Below, in pieces: positions 28,757 through 36,730 of a DNA stretch of 64,000 nt. Position numbers and translations under genes: made by a program. The number at the start of each line of letters is the position of its first letter. The first letter of the stretch is position 1. The stretch covers positions 124,001-188,000 of the forward strand of contig NZ_PPSW01000007.1 of NCBI RefSeq assembly GCF_005876835.1, given 5' to 3'. This DNA is from Pseudoalteromonas phenolica. GTDB taxonomy: Bacteria; Pseudomonadota; Gammaproteobacteria; Enterobacterales; Alteromonadaceae. The notes under the pieces are model-generated. The model had not been told where the DNA came from and did not search any database. It saw only the letters and a program-made list of their open reading frames with translations.

Positions 28757-30139
28757 TTACTTTAAAGTGCTCTCAACAAACAACTGCATCTGTTCAAGCA
28801 TTTGCTCGTAGTAAGGGTTAAAGGTTAAGCGCTGCAAATTAAGGGTCGTTTCTAAGTTTGCCTCAGTCAGCTCACCTAAAGTAACCGCATTAGCTGTTTT
28901 ACAACTGCCAAATAGATCAGTGCCTGTTAAATGCTCGCAATTACGATAACTGCCCTGCCAACCATAATGCGGGTTACTCGGCGCATTTGTTGGGGATGTG
29001 TGCGCTATATCAAGCACACTTTCACAATAAACTTGCCCCTCGCACGAAAAGGTAGTGATGGTTTTTAATGAGTTAGGTAATTCATTAAGTTGATCTTCAA
29101 CGTTATTTGCATAGTAATACACAAGCTTATCTTGTGCCTGCGCCGCGCCGTTTTGTGCATGCCAACGGGCAAGTATGTTTACCGTTGCATCAGTTTCTAT
29201 GGTTTGGTCCACTTCACTCGCCACCACAAAAAACGGTGTATTGCGCAGCCCTTTTAACTTTTGCGGTTCAATTCGCTTCATGAGCGCATGAACTTGTGCA
29301 CCTGCATTGGCAGGGAACGACTCATACTTAGCAAAGTCAATATCAGCCGCTTCATCTAAATAATCGGTAAACCAACTGACATATTTCGCTGCCCACGCCA
29401 TACCCGCTTTTGCTTCACTGGCTGGCGACCACAGCATTACCCCTTTAAGTTTTTGCAGCTCACTTTCGTTCAAGTTATTGCGATTCAAGTAATCAACAAC
29501 CAATGCACCGCCTGTTGAAAAACCACCTAAATACACGTTATCGAAATCATTAAGCATGCTTTTAATAGCATACGATGCCGCCTGTCGCCAATCAGCTTGC
29601 TCGATATCAACCAAGGCTTCTGCGGCTGTACCATGCCCAGGTAATAACAGAGTACGCACCGATATACCCTGCTCAACAAATGAATTGGCTAAATCATGAA
29701 ATAAATATGGTGAATCCGTTAAACCATGAATAAGCAATACCGCTGCCTTTTCGTTATCGGCTTTGAGCTCAAACGGCGTGATTAAGTCTACAACTTGAAG
29801 TGGCTTATTTGCATACAAGCGTTTGCTGGTTTCTGTTCTAATTGGACAAGGCATGTTTGCTTTGGGGTTTTGTGCATTAATATGCGCACGCGCAGCAGCC
29901 AAGTAATCTTGAAAAGGTTTGTTTGATGCAAAATCGAAGTTGATGCGCTGCACACCGCCCTTGGCAAATCGATAAGTGCCTGCTTGTTTAAACTTTTCGA
30001 TTTGCGCAAGGTCGTTATTAATCGTCACACAGTTAAGCGAACTTGATGCTTCGACCGCGAACACATTGACTGAGAAAGCACTTGTAAAGAAAACAGCAGC
30101 ACTCAACATCGCTTTTTTGAAAATAGTATTAACTGACAT
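28757..30139 (-). CDS. Secreted alpha/beta hydrolase, lipase/esterase-like
   Basis: The 460-residue protein starts with a signal peptide (AMLSAAVFFTSAFSVNVFA, cleavage near 28). The hydrolase core has the oxyanion motif LLIHGLTDSPY at 135-145 and nucleophile Ser208 in GGFSTGGA; the likely acid is Asp in VVASEVDQTIE and the His in a later DIAHTSP. Several Cys in the C-terminal part suggest disulfides, as expected for a periplasmic or secreted enzyme. The core resembles monoacylglycerol lipases. It starts 12 bp after the XRE regulator stop and is cotranscribed with it. Confidence 0.8.
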   Translation of the reverse strand: MSVNTIFKKAMLSAAVFFTSAFSVNVFAVEASSSLNCVTINNDLAQIEKFKQAGTYRFAKGGVQRINFDFASNKPFQDYLAAARAHINAQNPKANMPCPIRTETSKRLYANKPLQVVDLITPFELKADNEKAAVLLIHGLTDSPYLFHDLANSFVEQGISVRTLLLPGHGTAAEALVDIEQADWRQAASYAIKSMLNDFDNVYLGGFSTGGALVVDYLNRNNLNESELQKLKGVMLWSPASEAKAGMAWAAKYVSWFTDYLDEAADIDFAKYESFPANAGAQVHALMKRIEPQKLKGLRNTPFFVVASEVDQTIETDATVNILARWHAQNGAAQAQDKLVYYYANNVEDQLNELPNSLKTITTFSCEGQVYCESVLDIAHTSPTNAPSNPHYGWQGSYRNCEHLTGTDLFGSCKTANAVTLGELTEANLETTLNLQRLTFNPYYEQMLEQMQLFVESTLK

Positions 30140-30151
30140 GAAAGTGTCCTT

Positions 30152-30898
30152 CTAAACTTTTGATTTATTTCGTCTAAACTGCTCGAATAAAGTTGGTTCC
30201 CATGCTCGCATCGCGAATAAGAGCCCCATATGTTTACGTTTCGAAATTGGTAGTGCTGAATCTTCTTGGTTTAAGATCGCCGCTTCTTTAGTGAGCTGAT
30301 TTAATTTACGCTGGATGATCTCAATGGAAGAATTTGAATAACGGCCGCGTAAATAAAAACGAAAGCTATCTTCTTCATCAAACTTACTCGCCATAAAACG
30401 ATGTAACACTTCTTGTTCCATAAATCGCTCTAACGGGCCGTTTTTAATCCACCTGAAATCTTGGGCAATGAGAAGTTTATAATGGTTGTTTGGCAGAAGT
30501 TGTATAAGCTTTATTTTATCAAGCCGTGCAAATAAGCGAATAAGCTCAAACTGGTCGATATCATATTGCTCAATAATGTCATCAAACTGCCATGCATCTC
30601 GTACACACACCGCCACCAGCAGCAACTTAGGGTTATCAATTAGCTCCTGTTCTTGATCTAATGTGAGCTCTGTTAGTTGGTTTTGTTGCTTCTCGGTGAT
30701 GGAAAATAAGTCAGACAAGCTAATCTGCAATAAATGACAGATCTCTTCTAAGCGCTGCAAAGTAAAGCTTTGCTGAGCAAAAATGCGTTTGATATTTGCC
30801 TCACTCATTTCGAGCTTTTCAGCAATGTCTTTGTATGTCAGCTTTTGCTGTTTAAGCAGCATTTTCAGCGTGTCGCTCACCTGCGAAATTTGGCTCAT
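30152..30898 (-). CDS. XRE-family transcriptional regulator with C-terminal effector region
   Basis: I start at Met 30898 (MSQISQVSDTL), which has AAGGA 6 bases upstream; an upstream ATG at 30943 lacks this. The 248-residue protein has an N-terminal helix-turn-helix at about 10-62 (LTYKDIAEKLEMSEANIKRI). A 180-residue helical domain of unknown family follows. The HTH type is that of phage-repressor-like regulators. It is cotranscribed with the lipase-like gene, so it may regulate that gene in response to a lipid or cell-density cue, but nothing in the sequence shows the effector. Confidence 0.8.
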   Translation of the reverse strand: MSQISQVSDTLKMLLKQQKLTYKDIAEKLEMSEANIKRIFAQQSFTLQRLEEICHLLQISLSDLFSITEKQQNQLTELTLDQEQELIDNPKLLLVAVCVRDAWQFDDIIEQYDIDQFELIRLFARLDKIKLIQLLPNNHYKLLIAQDFRWIKNGPLERFMEQEVLHRFMASKFDEEDSFRFYLRGRYSNSSIEIIQRKLNQLTKEAAILNQEDSALPISKRKHMGLLFAMRAWEPTLFEQFRRNKSKV

Positions 30899-31140
30899 AG
30901 TGTTCCTTATAGTTGTCACCAATGGCTTTAAAAAGGCACTCAAACAGCATAAAAGTCACTGTTACCAACAACTAAGAAAATTGAAATAGCCAAAGTAAAA
31001 CGCCAGATAGTTTAGGATTACTATACTTAGAGTTTCTTAAATTGCTACATCTAATAACTGAGTTTACGTAATTAATCCTCTGGTCTAACTTGTAGTCAAC
31101 GCAAACAAACACAGTATGTTGAATTTAAAAGGACACCACT

Positions 31141-31491
31141 ATGAAACGCATTTTTCAACTTTTCACATTAGGTTTAATTGCATTGACATCATTTGCATCT
31201 TACGCAGAGTCTGCGTCTGAACATGCCAGCAAAGGCAGCCGCCACTCAGCGCTAGCTAGCGCACACAGTACAACAGCCAGCGCCCAAGTGGCCAGCGGCG
31301 TAGTCGCAGTACCATTATTAGTTGTTGGCAGCACAGCATCGGCAAGCCAAGCCGTTGGCGAGTCACTAATTGATGCGGCATCAGGCAAACATAAAATCGA
31401 TAAGCATAAACCACTCGAAATTACCGAGATCACCATTACAGTGGACCGCTCACCCGCAGATCAAATGAAAAAGTCAGACAAGAAAGACTAA
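31141..31491 (+). CDS. Small exported Ala/Ser/His-rich protein, unknown
   Basis: The 116-residue product has a strong signal peptide (RIFQLFTLGLIALTSFASYA, cleavage near 22). The mature part is low-complexity (HASKGSRHSALASAHSTTAS) with one hydrophobic stretch (VVAVPLLVVGSTASA) and a basic/acidic mixed tail. I do not recognise the family. It is followed after a 13-bp hairpin by the DUF2145-like gene on the same strand, suggesting a two-gene exported cassette. Confidence 0.65.
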   Translation: MKRIFQLFTLGLIALTSFASYAESASEHASKGSRHSALASAHSTTASAQVASGVVAVPLLVVGSTASASQAVGESLIDAASGKHKIDKHKPLEITEITITVDRSPADQMKKSDKKD

Positions 31492-31518
31492 TAAAGCTAT
31501 TTAACTTAAATGCCTAAA

Positions 31519-31547
31519 AAAAGCTGTAAAGCCCCTTTACAGCTTTT
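31519..31547 (+). terminator. 13-bp hairpin between the two exported genes
   Basis: AAAAGCTGTAAAG at 31519-31531 pairs perfectly with CTTTACAGCTTTT at 31535-31547 around a CCC loop. It ends with four Ts, 17 bases before the next ATG, leaving the AAGGAG ribosome site free. It looks like an attenuator or a partial terminator that lowers expression of the downstream gene. Confidence 0.65.
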
Positions 31548-31563
31548 AATTAAGGAGCACATT

Positions 31564-32364
31564 ATGCGCTACTTTAAATCTCTCATTCTCACATTTGCTT
31601 TGCTGTTTTCTCTAAATACCTTTGCAGGCAGCCAGCAAAACAGTGAATCTAAATTTTCAGCAGAAGAAGTCGCAAGCTTTGCCAAATCAGTCGAAAAGTA
31701 CGCAGCGAAACAAGGCGCCCGTGCGTTTATTATTGCGCGTTTAGGTCAACCAGAAAAAGACTTACCTCGCGGCTTTCAATTCACTCACACTGCTATTGCT
31801 GTTTATTCTCAGATCACGTTAGACAATGGTAACAAAGCCAAAGGCTATGCCATTTATAACCTGTATCAAAATGCCGATAACCCAGAAAAGAGTGCGTTAA
31901 TGACCGATTACCCTGTCGACTTCTTCTGGGGTGTAGAGAGCCTAAAAGCCGGAATTATTATTCCTTCACCCGACTTGCAACTTCGCTTAATTGAAGCCAT
32001 CACATCAGGTAAAAATCAAGCGCTACATAACCCAAATTACTCGTTAATCTCCAACCCATTTAACAATCAATTTCAAAACTGCACAGAACACACACTGAAC
32101 GTGATCAATGCTGCGATATACGAAACCGACGACATGACGCGTATTAAAGCCAATACAGAAGCCTATTTCACGCCACAGCCTGTGAAAGTGAGCCGCTTTA
32201 AATTGGCATTAGGGAATTGGTTTGCCAAAGGTGTAAGTACAGAAGACCATGAAAGTAAGATTCAAACGACTAGCTTTACGAGTATTGGCCGATACTTAAA
32301 AGAGTTTGGCTTGATGAAAGAAGCGGTGGTTTATGAAGATGGAGAGGTGAGTAAGTTGTTTTAG
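31564..32364 (+). CDS. DUF2145 family exported protein, permuted papain-like (LRAT/NlpC-P60-like) fold
   Basis: The start at 31564 is set by AAGGAG 7 bases upstream and by the signal peptide RYFKSLILTFALLFSLNTFAG; an upstream ATG at 31510 lies inside the hairpin. The 266-residue protein has FTHTAIAVY with His75 and FQNCTEHT with Cys173 and His176. His before Cys and an NCxEH-like box are the pattern of circularly permuted papain-like proteins such as LRAT and YiiX. A hydrolase or acyltransferase acting in the envelope is plausible. The 3' end is partly duplicated at 32848. Confidence 0.7.
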   Translation: MRYFKSLILTFALLFSLNTFAGSQQNSESKFSAEEVASFAKSVEKYAAKQGARAFIIARLGQPEKDLPRGFQFTHTAIAVYSQITLDNGNKAKGYAIYNLYQNADNPEKSALMTDYPVDFFWGVESLKAGIIIPSPDLQLRLIEAITSGKNQALHNPNYSLISNPFNNQFQNCTEHTLNVINAAIYETDDMTRIKANTEAYFTPQPVKVSRFKLALGNWFAKGVSTEDHESKIQTTSFTSIGRYLKEFGLMKEAVVYEDGEVSKLF

Positions 32365-32368
32365 TACG

Positions 32369-32520
32369 TGCAAAATACACCTTGCGAAGCAAGGTTACTT
32401 TTGCAAAAGGTGAAATGAGCTGCTTTGACTGGAGTTGAGATAATTGGAATTTGCCTACAATTTGACTCTTTGTCGCATTGGCGACGACAACCAAGGGGAG
32501 GCTGCCGCCGGTCTCCCCTT
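32369..32520 (-). repeat. Inverted copy of the composite interspersed repeat, with hairpin module
   Basis: It begins 5 bp after the DUF2145 stop. The GCAAAA hairpin module occupies 32369-32404, with stem ACCTTG-CAAGGT and CTTCG loop. The remainder is the reverse complement of 34575-34660, ending in the GCCTCCCCTTGGTTGTCGTC segment. Similarity to the 34575 copy is high but not perfect. Confidence 0.8.
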
Positions 32521-32847
32521 GGAACCCCACGGCGCCCTTCATCACACTAGATCCTTCAAACAATAAATTGATATGAACATAAACGCCATGAAGGTACATC
32601 CATGTACAAGCATGGCTTGGCTCGCATCCATGCGAGCACATTACTCATCAATTCATTATTTTCAGGGCGTGATAAAAGGGAATTGGCGTTGTTTGCGGGT
32701 TATGGAATTCAGGCAGGTTCGAGTTGTCTTTGAGCTCATAAGGCCAAACTCTTTGCTCCAAAATACTACAGGTGCAAAACTTGAACCTGTAGTTTCTTGT
32801 AAATGGGATCAAAATCCAAAATCAACGACTCTGACCCCACTGATGAT
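32521..32847. other. Gene-free stretch with small hairpins and a possible mobile-element boundary
   Basis: I see no gene. It contains ACATCCATGTA near 32591, the hairpin GCTCGCATCCATGCGAGC near 32621-32640, and TACAGGT pairing with ACCTGTA at about 32767-32792. The segment ends with ACGACTCTGACCCCACT at 32826-32842, a motif I associate with ends of small palindromic or REP-associated elements; that link is from memory. The duplicated gene fragment follows immediately. Confidence 0.5.
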
Positions 32848-32919
32848 TACTTAAAAGAGTTTGGCTTGATTAAAAAAGCGGTGGTTTATGAGGGTGGAGA
32901 GGCTTACAAGCTATTTTAA
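32848..32919 (+). pseudogene. Duplicated 3' end fragment of the DUF2145 gene
   Basis: The 72 bases read as 23 codons plus stop and align without gaps with the last 72 bases of the intact gene (32293-32364). Eighteen of 23 residues are identical (YLKEFGL..K.AVVYE.GE..KLF). There is no start codon or upstream coding part. It is a remnant of a tandem copy separated from the intact gene by repeats. The rest, 32920-33050, holds another degenerate GCAAAA-type repeat near 32950-32981 and no gene. Confidence 0.85.
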
Positions 32920-33054
32920 AAATAACTTTATGCCGCGAAGTATATGACAATACACGTTGCGAAGCAGAGTATATTTTGCACCTAAATCAAATTGACCTAC
33001 TGAACGCCTTTAGATTAACTTCGACAGCGCGACAGAAAGCAAAATCAGAAACAC

Positions 33055-33082
33055 AAAAAAGCCACCAATTTTCATTGGTGGC
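33055..33082 (-). terminator. Intrinsic terminator of the 33117-34070 gene
   Basis: GCCACCAAT at 33061-33069 pairs with ATTGGTGGC at 33074-33082. On the minus strand a T6 tract follows the stem. Confidence 0.85.
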
Positions 33083-33116
33083 TCTATTGCTTATTTAAAT
33101 AAATATTGGCAATTGC

Positions 33117-34070
33117 TTATGGCTCTGCAGTACAACCAAAGTCACCACATTCAGGTTCCCATCGTGTTCTTGTGGTAATTGTGTCATTTACCTTTAAGAA
33201 CAGGTGGTTTGAGATATTAATGTCAACATGACCAATGTTCACTGAACCATTGTTTCTCAAACTCTTTGAACGTGTATATGCTTTAACTGTAATTGATTCG
33301 CCGCTCACCAAGTCTTTAAATGCATTTTCAAGCTCTACTGCATAGTCTTTACCACGATAAACATATTTACCATGTGGTAAATATCTGTCTAAACCAAACA
33401 GCACGTCTTCATATCCATTTGTTCTGCTGTTAAGTGCTGAATAGATAGAGCTTTTTACGCTGCTTTCAATTTTGTCTTCTAGCTTATTAGTAACTAACCA
33501 GTTAAAGCCTGGGATTAACCAGTCTAGCGCTGAGTCAACATCAACATCAACATTCACTTTGAAGTTTGAGTTTGCAGTTAAGTTATTTAATTTACCCGTA
33601 ATTGGGTTATAAGTACCCGTTAGGTAAAGCTTGTTAGAGTTAATATTGATTCTACCGCTTGCGTACCAGCTCTTCTTAATTTTTGCACTAGAAGCGACAG
33701 AAATGTTACCAACTCGAGCTTCAATATTGCCATTTGATAGACCACGAAGTCTAATTTCTAGATCGCCATTTACGTTGAAGCTGTATGACTTAAGGGAAGC
33801 TTTACCATTGATTTGCTTTTGAATTTCACTTCTAATTTGGCTTCTTAGTTGAGTTTCATATGACTCAATCTGATGTGCCTTACTCGTGATTTTCCTTAGT
33901 GTTGAGCTTTTATGAGTTTTACTAAATTGAGTGCTGCCATTTTTATAAGTCACTTTACCTTCAGCGCTCCAACCGTTTGCAGGAATATACTCAATGTATT
34001 TCGCAAATGATGAAAAGCTAAATAGAGTCGCACTTAGTGCTAACGCAGACAATGAGAGTGTTTTTTTCAT
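33117..34070 (-). CDS. Secreted protein of unknown family, 317 residues
   Basis: A signal peptide is clear (LSLSALALSATLFSFSSFAK, cleavage near 23). The mature protein is rich in Ser, Asn, Lys and beta-type repeats, with an amphipathic segment VNVDVDVDSALDWLIPGFNW near 170-190. Two Cys lie near the C-terminus (CGDFGCTAEP). I do not recognise it. The alternating pattern suggests a beta-rich extracellular or outer-membrane-associated protein. It is flanked by interspersed repeats on both sides and has its own terminator, so it may be an acquired single gene. Confidence 0.65.
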   Translation of the reverse strand: MKKTLSLSALALSATLFSFSSFAKYIEYIPANGWSAEGKVTYKNGSTQFSKTHKSSTLRKITSKAHQIESYETQLRSQIRSEIQKQINGKASLKSYSFNVNGDLEIRLRGLSNGNIEARVGNISVASSAKIKKSWYASGRININSNKLYLTGTYNPITGKLNNLTANSNFKVNVDVDVDSALDWLIPGFNWLVTNKLEDKIESSVKSSIYSALNSRTNGYEDVLFGLDRYLPHGKYVYRGKDYAVELENAFKDLVSGESITVKAYTRSKSLRNNGSVNIGHVDINISNHLFLKVNDTITTRTRWEPECGDFGCTAEP

Positions 34071-34359
34071 ATTTATTAATCCATTTCCTTATTAATAATA
34101 CAAATCAGAACAATTTGCGGTGCCCATTATCAATACAAATGTTAATAAATCAAGAGGTTTTAACATTAAAATTTCATTACATTTAAGGAAACTCATCTCG
34201 AAGAAATAAATATTTCACAATTTCAGAAACTTAAAAACAACCTTTGCATAAAAGAAGATTGAATAACAACTCTACACAACAATTACTTACTCACGACAAT
34301 GGAGTTAAACTTGATAAATGCATCCACCTTATACTTATTCAAAAAGATTTAATTGATTG
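34071..34359. other. Gene-free AT-rich leader region of the secreted protein gene
   Basis: Nothing coding is seen. It should hold the promoter of the leftward gene ending at 33117. No repeat copy is recognisable until about 34360. Confidence 0.5.
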
Positions 34360-34703
34360 GAATGTCAGCGTATAACGAAGCTTTTGCTCCTGACCAATTC
34401 AAAGTACCTGAATTCATTTAGCCAATGCGCTTCAAGCTAATTTAGTTCATGGATGGGTGACGAGTGAACGATGCGAAGCATCGCAGCGCGAGGAAGTGGA
34501 GATATGGATGCCTACAGCCTGATGCTTCAGAGAAGAATTTCGGAGCTATTTCAAATTGAATGACCCAGCCGCCCTTTGGTTGCCGTCGCCAACGTGACAA
34601 AGAGCAAGATTGAAGGCAAATTTCAATTGCCTCAACTTAAGTCAAAACAGCTCATTTCACCTTGCGCAAAAGTAACCTTGCTTCGCAACGTATATTTTGC
34701 ACC
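34360..34703 (+). repeat. Composite interspersed repeat, copy next to the TetR gene
   Basis: Modules in order: TGTCAGCG-type entry with an AAGTACCT/CATTTAG segment near 34360-34440; GTGACGAGTGAACGATGCG at 34457 with the hairpin GATGC-GAA-GCATC; GCAGCGCGAGGAAGTGGA; a GCTTCAGAGAAGAATTTCGG segment; GCCCTTTGGTTGCCGTCGCC at 34571; and the GCAAAA hairpin at 34666-34700. The repeat ends almost exactly at the TetR stop codon. Confidence 0.85.
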
Positions 34704-35234
34704 TTATCCCTCACACGCAGCCAATAACTTCTCCACCAACTTTTTATCAGTCAACGACTCTGACAGAGCTACTGCGCCAATCATTGTTGCAGCTTCTTTT
34801 AGTGCTTCTGCTTCTGTCAGTCCTTGCGACTCAATATATTTCACAAACCCTGTGAATACCTTTTCGTAAGTTTCCCTGACTAAGGGTTCTCGCTGTCTGA
34901 TGTCTGAAATCAACAAAGCTATCGGGCATTGCTGATTGTCTTTTAGAGTTGGGTCTTGCCCTTGCTGTAAGTAATTATGTTGCAAGCTTGCAAAACCTTG
35001 GTCGCAACCTTGAGTAATGTTCTCTCTAGCTTCAAATGCAGCAACCACCAGCGCTTGGTTATATAAGTCGGCTTTTGATTTAAAGTGCGCGTAAAATGCA
35101 CCACGCGTCATGTTTGCTGATTTCATCACGTCATTGATCCCCACAGCATCAAAGCCCTTTGCAACAAAAAGCTTGGCGGCGCAGATCAGAATTTTCTCTT
35201 TGCTTTTAGTTTTGTGCGTAACATCCCAAGGCAT
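34704..35234 (-). CDS. TetR-family transcriptional regulator
   Basis: The 176-residue protein has the TetR helix-turn-helix at about 10-56: ILICAAKLFVAKGFDAVGIN, then MTRGAFYAHFKSKADLY. The ligand domain that follows is short, 176 residues against a usual 190-210, and contains CPIALLISDI. It is divergent from a glutathione S-transferase gene across an 83-bp spacer with a palindrome over the promoter. It probably represses that gene and is released by an electrophile or xenobiotic. The gene ends against a repeat copy. Confidence 0.88.
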   Translation of the reverse strand: MPWDVTHKTKSKEKILICAAKLFVAKGFDAVGINDVMKSANMTRGAFYAHFKSKADLYNQALVVAAFEARENITQGCDQGFASLQHNYLQQGQDPTLKDNQQCPIALLISDIRQREPLVRETYEKVFTGFVKYIESQGLTEAEALKEAATMIGAVALSESLTDKKLVEKLLAACEG

Positions 35235-35257
35235 GGCTATTCCTTAAAAATATGATC

Positions 35258-35295
35258 TTGAACATATTGTCGTTGCAAATAATATCGAGTGCAAC
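35258..35295 (+). promoter_or_regulatory. Promoter of the GST gene with overlapping inverted repeat
   Basis: TTGAAC at 35258-35263 and TAATAT at 35280-35285 are spaced 16 bp, a good sigma-70 pair. GTTGCA at 35272-35277 and TGCAAC at 35290-35295 form an inverted repeat that straddles the -10 box, placed as a TetR operator would be. Confidence 0.55.
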
Positions 35296-35317
35296 CATTC
35301 AGAAAAGGAAAGTAAAA

Positions 35318-35971
35318 ATGAACACACTCAAGATTGTAGGCCCTGATTTTTCAACATTTGTTCGCTCAATTGAGATGATCTGTAAATTAAAGTCATTACC
35401 CTATTCGTTGCAAAACCAGTGGCAAGGTGAAGATGTTACATTAGGCTCCGAGGGGCTATTAAAGCTTCACCCTTATGGCAAGGTGCCGGTATTAATTGAT
35501 GATGATTTTATCTTGCCTGAATCTAATGCCATTGCTCGTTATCTAGATACACTTGCAGACCCAAGCGTGTTTGCAAGTGACCCAAAACAAGCTGCCTCAA
35601 TAGATGCTTGGAGTAGCATGCTGTCGATTTATGGTTATCGTGATTTGATCTCTTTGTATGTTTTAACCCTTAAGTTTCCAGCAAATCAAGATGGAACACC
35701 TTGTTTAGAAGCCTTGGAAAAAGGAAAACAAGCAGCACATTCAACATTGAAAATATTGGCAGAAAAATATAACTCGCAAAGTAAAAAAACTAATTGGTTT
35801 TTAGGTGAGCACTTCACTTTAGTTGATGCGATCTTACTGCCTATGCTGGATTACATTCATGGCTTAGAGGGCGATTTAAATTTGCTAAACCAATACCCTG
35901 AACTTAAGCAGTATTATCAAGCTGCCTTTGAATATCCTCATTGCGCTGAAGTGTTGAGTTTTAATCGTTAG
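35318..35971 (+). CDS. Glutathione S-transferase family protein
   Basis: I start at ATG 35318 (MNTLKIVGPD) because AAGGAAAG lies just upstream; the upstream in-frame ATG at 35252 lies over the promoter. The 217-residue protein has a thioredoxin-like N-domain with the cis-Pro motif GKVPVLIDDD and the glutathione-binding PESNAIARYL. A helical C-domain with HFTLVDAILLPMLDY follows. GSTs conjugate or reduce electrophiles with glutathione. The catalytic N-terminal residue (a Ser in FSTFVRS) is not of the usual placement, so activity class is uncertain. Confidence 0.88.
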   Translation: MNTLKIVGPDFSTFVRSIEMICKLKSLPYSLQNQWQGEDVTLGSEGLLKLHPYGKVPVLIDDDFILPESNAIARYLDTLADPSVFASDPKQAASIDAWSSMLSIYGYRDLISLYVLTLKFPANQDGTPCLEALEKGKQAAHSTLKILAEKYNSQSKKTNWFLGEHFTLVDAILLPMLDYIHGLEGDLNLLNQYPELKQYYQAAFEYPHCAEVLSFNR

Positions 35972-36215
35972 CAAATAGACGGGGGGAAGGTCTGCACAGT
36001 GCAATCTATTCTTAGAACCAACTGAGGCCCCTTTCCCCTTCCATCTCATCTGAAAATAATTCATGGATAAGTGACGAGTGAACGATGCGAAGCATCGCAG
36101 CGCGAGGAAGTGGAGGCATGGATGACGACAAGCTGATGCTTCAGGGAAGAATTTCGGAGCGATTTCAAATTGAATGACTCAACCGCCCTTTGGTTGCCGC
36201 CGCCATAAATGACGA
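35972..36215 (+). repeat. Composite interspersed repeat, short copy
   Basis: After a 70-bp non-coding lead, GTGACGAGTGAACGATGCG begins at 36071 and the copy runs through the GATGC-GAA-GCATC hairpin and the GCTTCAGGGAAG segment. It reaches CGCCCTTTGGTTGCCGCCGCC at 36184-36204 and then diverges. No gene in this stretch. Confidence 0.8.
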
Positions 36216-36730
36216 CCTACAAAACTATCAGACTCAAAATTTGCTAAACGAAGTACACAAACCAACAGACAACTCCCCTACCCCTTCTATATCGCCTGAA
36301 AGTAAGCAATTGATGAGTAATGTCAGCGCATGGCGGGATTTTTGTTCCAGACAAATCCCAAGTACCTAAATCCATTTAGGCAATGCGCTGCAAGGCTGAT
36401 TTAGTACATGGGTGACGAGTGAACGATGCGAAGCATCGCAGCGCGAGGAAGTGGAGGCATGGATGACGACAAGCTGATGCTTCAGGGAAGAATTTTGAAG
36501 CTATTTCAAATTGAATGGCTCAGCCGCCCTTTGGTTGCCGTCGCCAACGCGACAAAAAGTTAAATTGAAGGCTAATTTAAAATGTTGCCATAAATGACGA
36601 GATGCAAATAAGTTTTGAGAGCAATGTTGTTGTACATCCATGTAGATTAAAAAACCCTCAGCATTTTTTAAGCTAACTTAACTCATCTTGCGCAAAAGTA
36701 ACCTTGCTTCGCAACGTGTATTTTGCACGA
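36216..36730 (+). repeat. Composite interspersed repeat, long copy
   Basis: It has the entry segment GTCAGCGCATGGCGGGATTT at 36322, the AAGTACCTAAATCCATTTAG segment, GTGACGAGTG at 36412 with the same GATGC-GAA-GCATC hairpin, the CCCTTTGGTTGCCGTCGCC box near 36529 and the GCAAAA hairpin at 36692-36726. A 100-bp insertion-like stretch with ACATCCATGTAG separates the last two modules relative to the 34360 copy. No gene. Confidence 0.8.

Noticed and set aside
32573..32854. 93-codon open frame between the DUF2145 gene and its fragment
   Set aside because: It crosses hairpins and the possible element boundary, has no ribosome site or recognisable protein pattern, and runs into the pseudogene fragment in a different frame.
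34576..34869. 97-codon open frame overlapping a repeat and the TetR gene
   Set aside because: The first half is repeat sequence and the second half is antisense to the TetR coding region.
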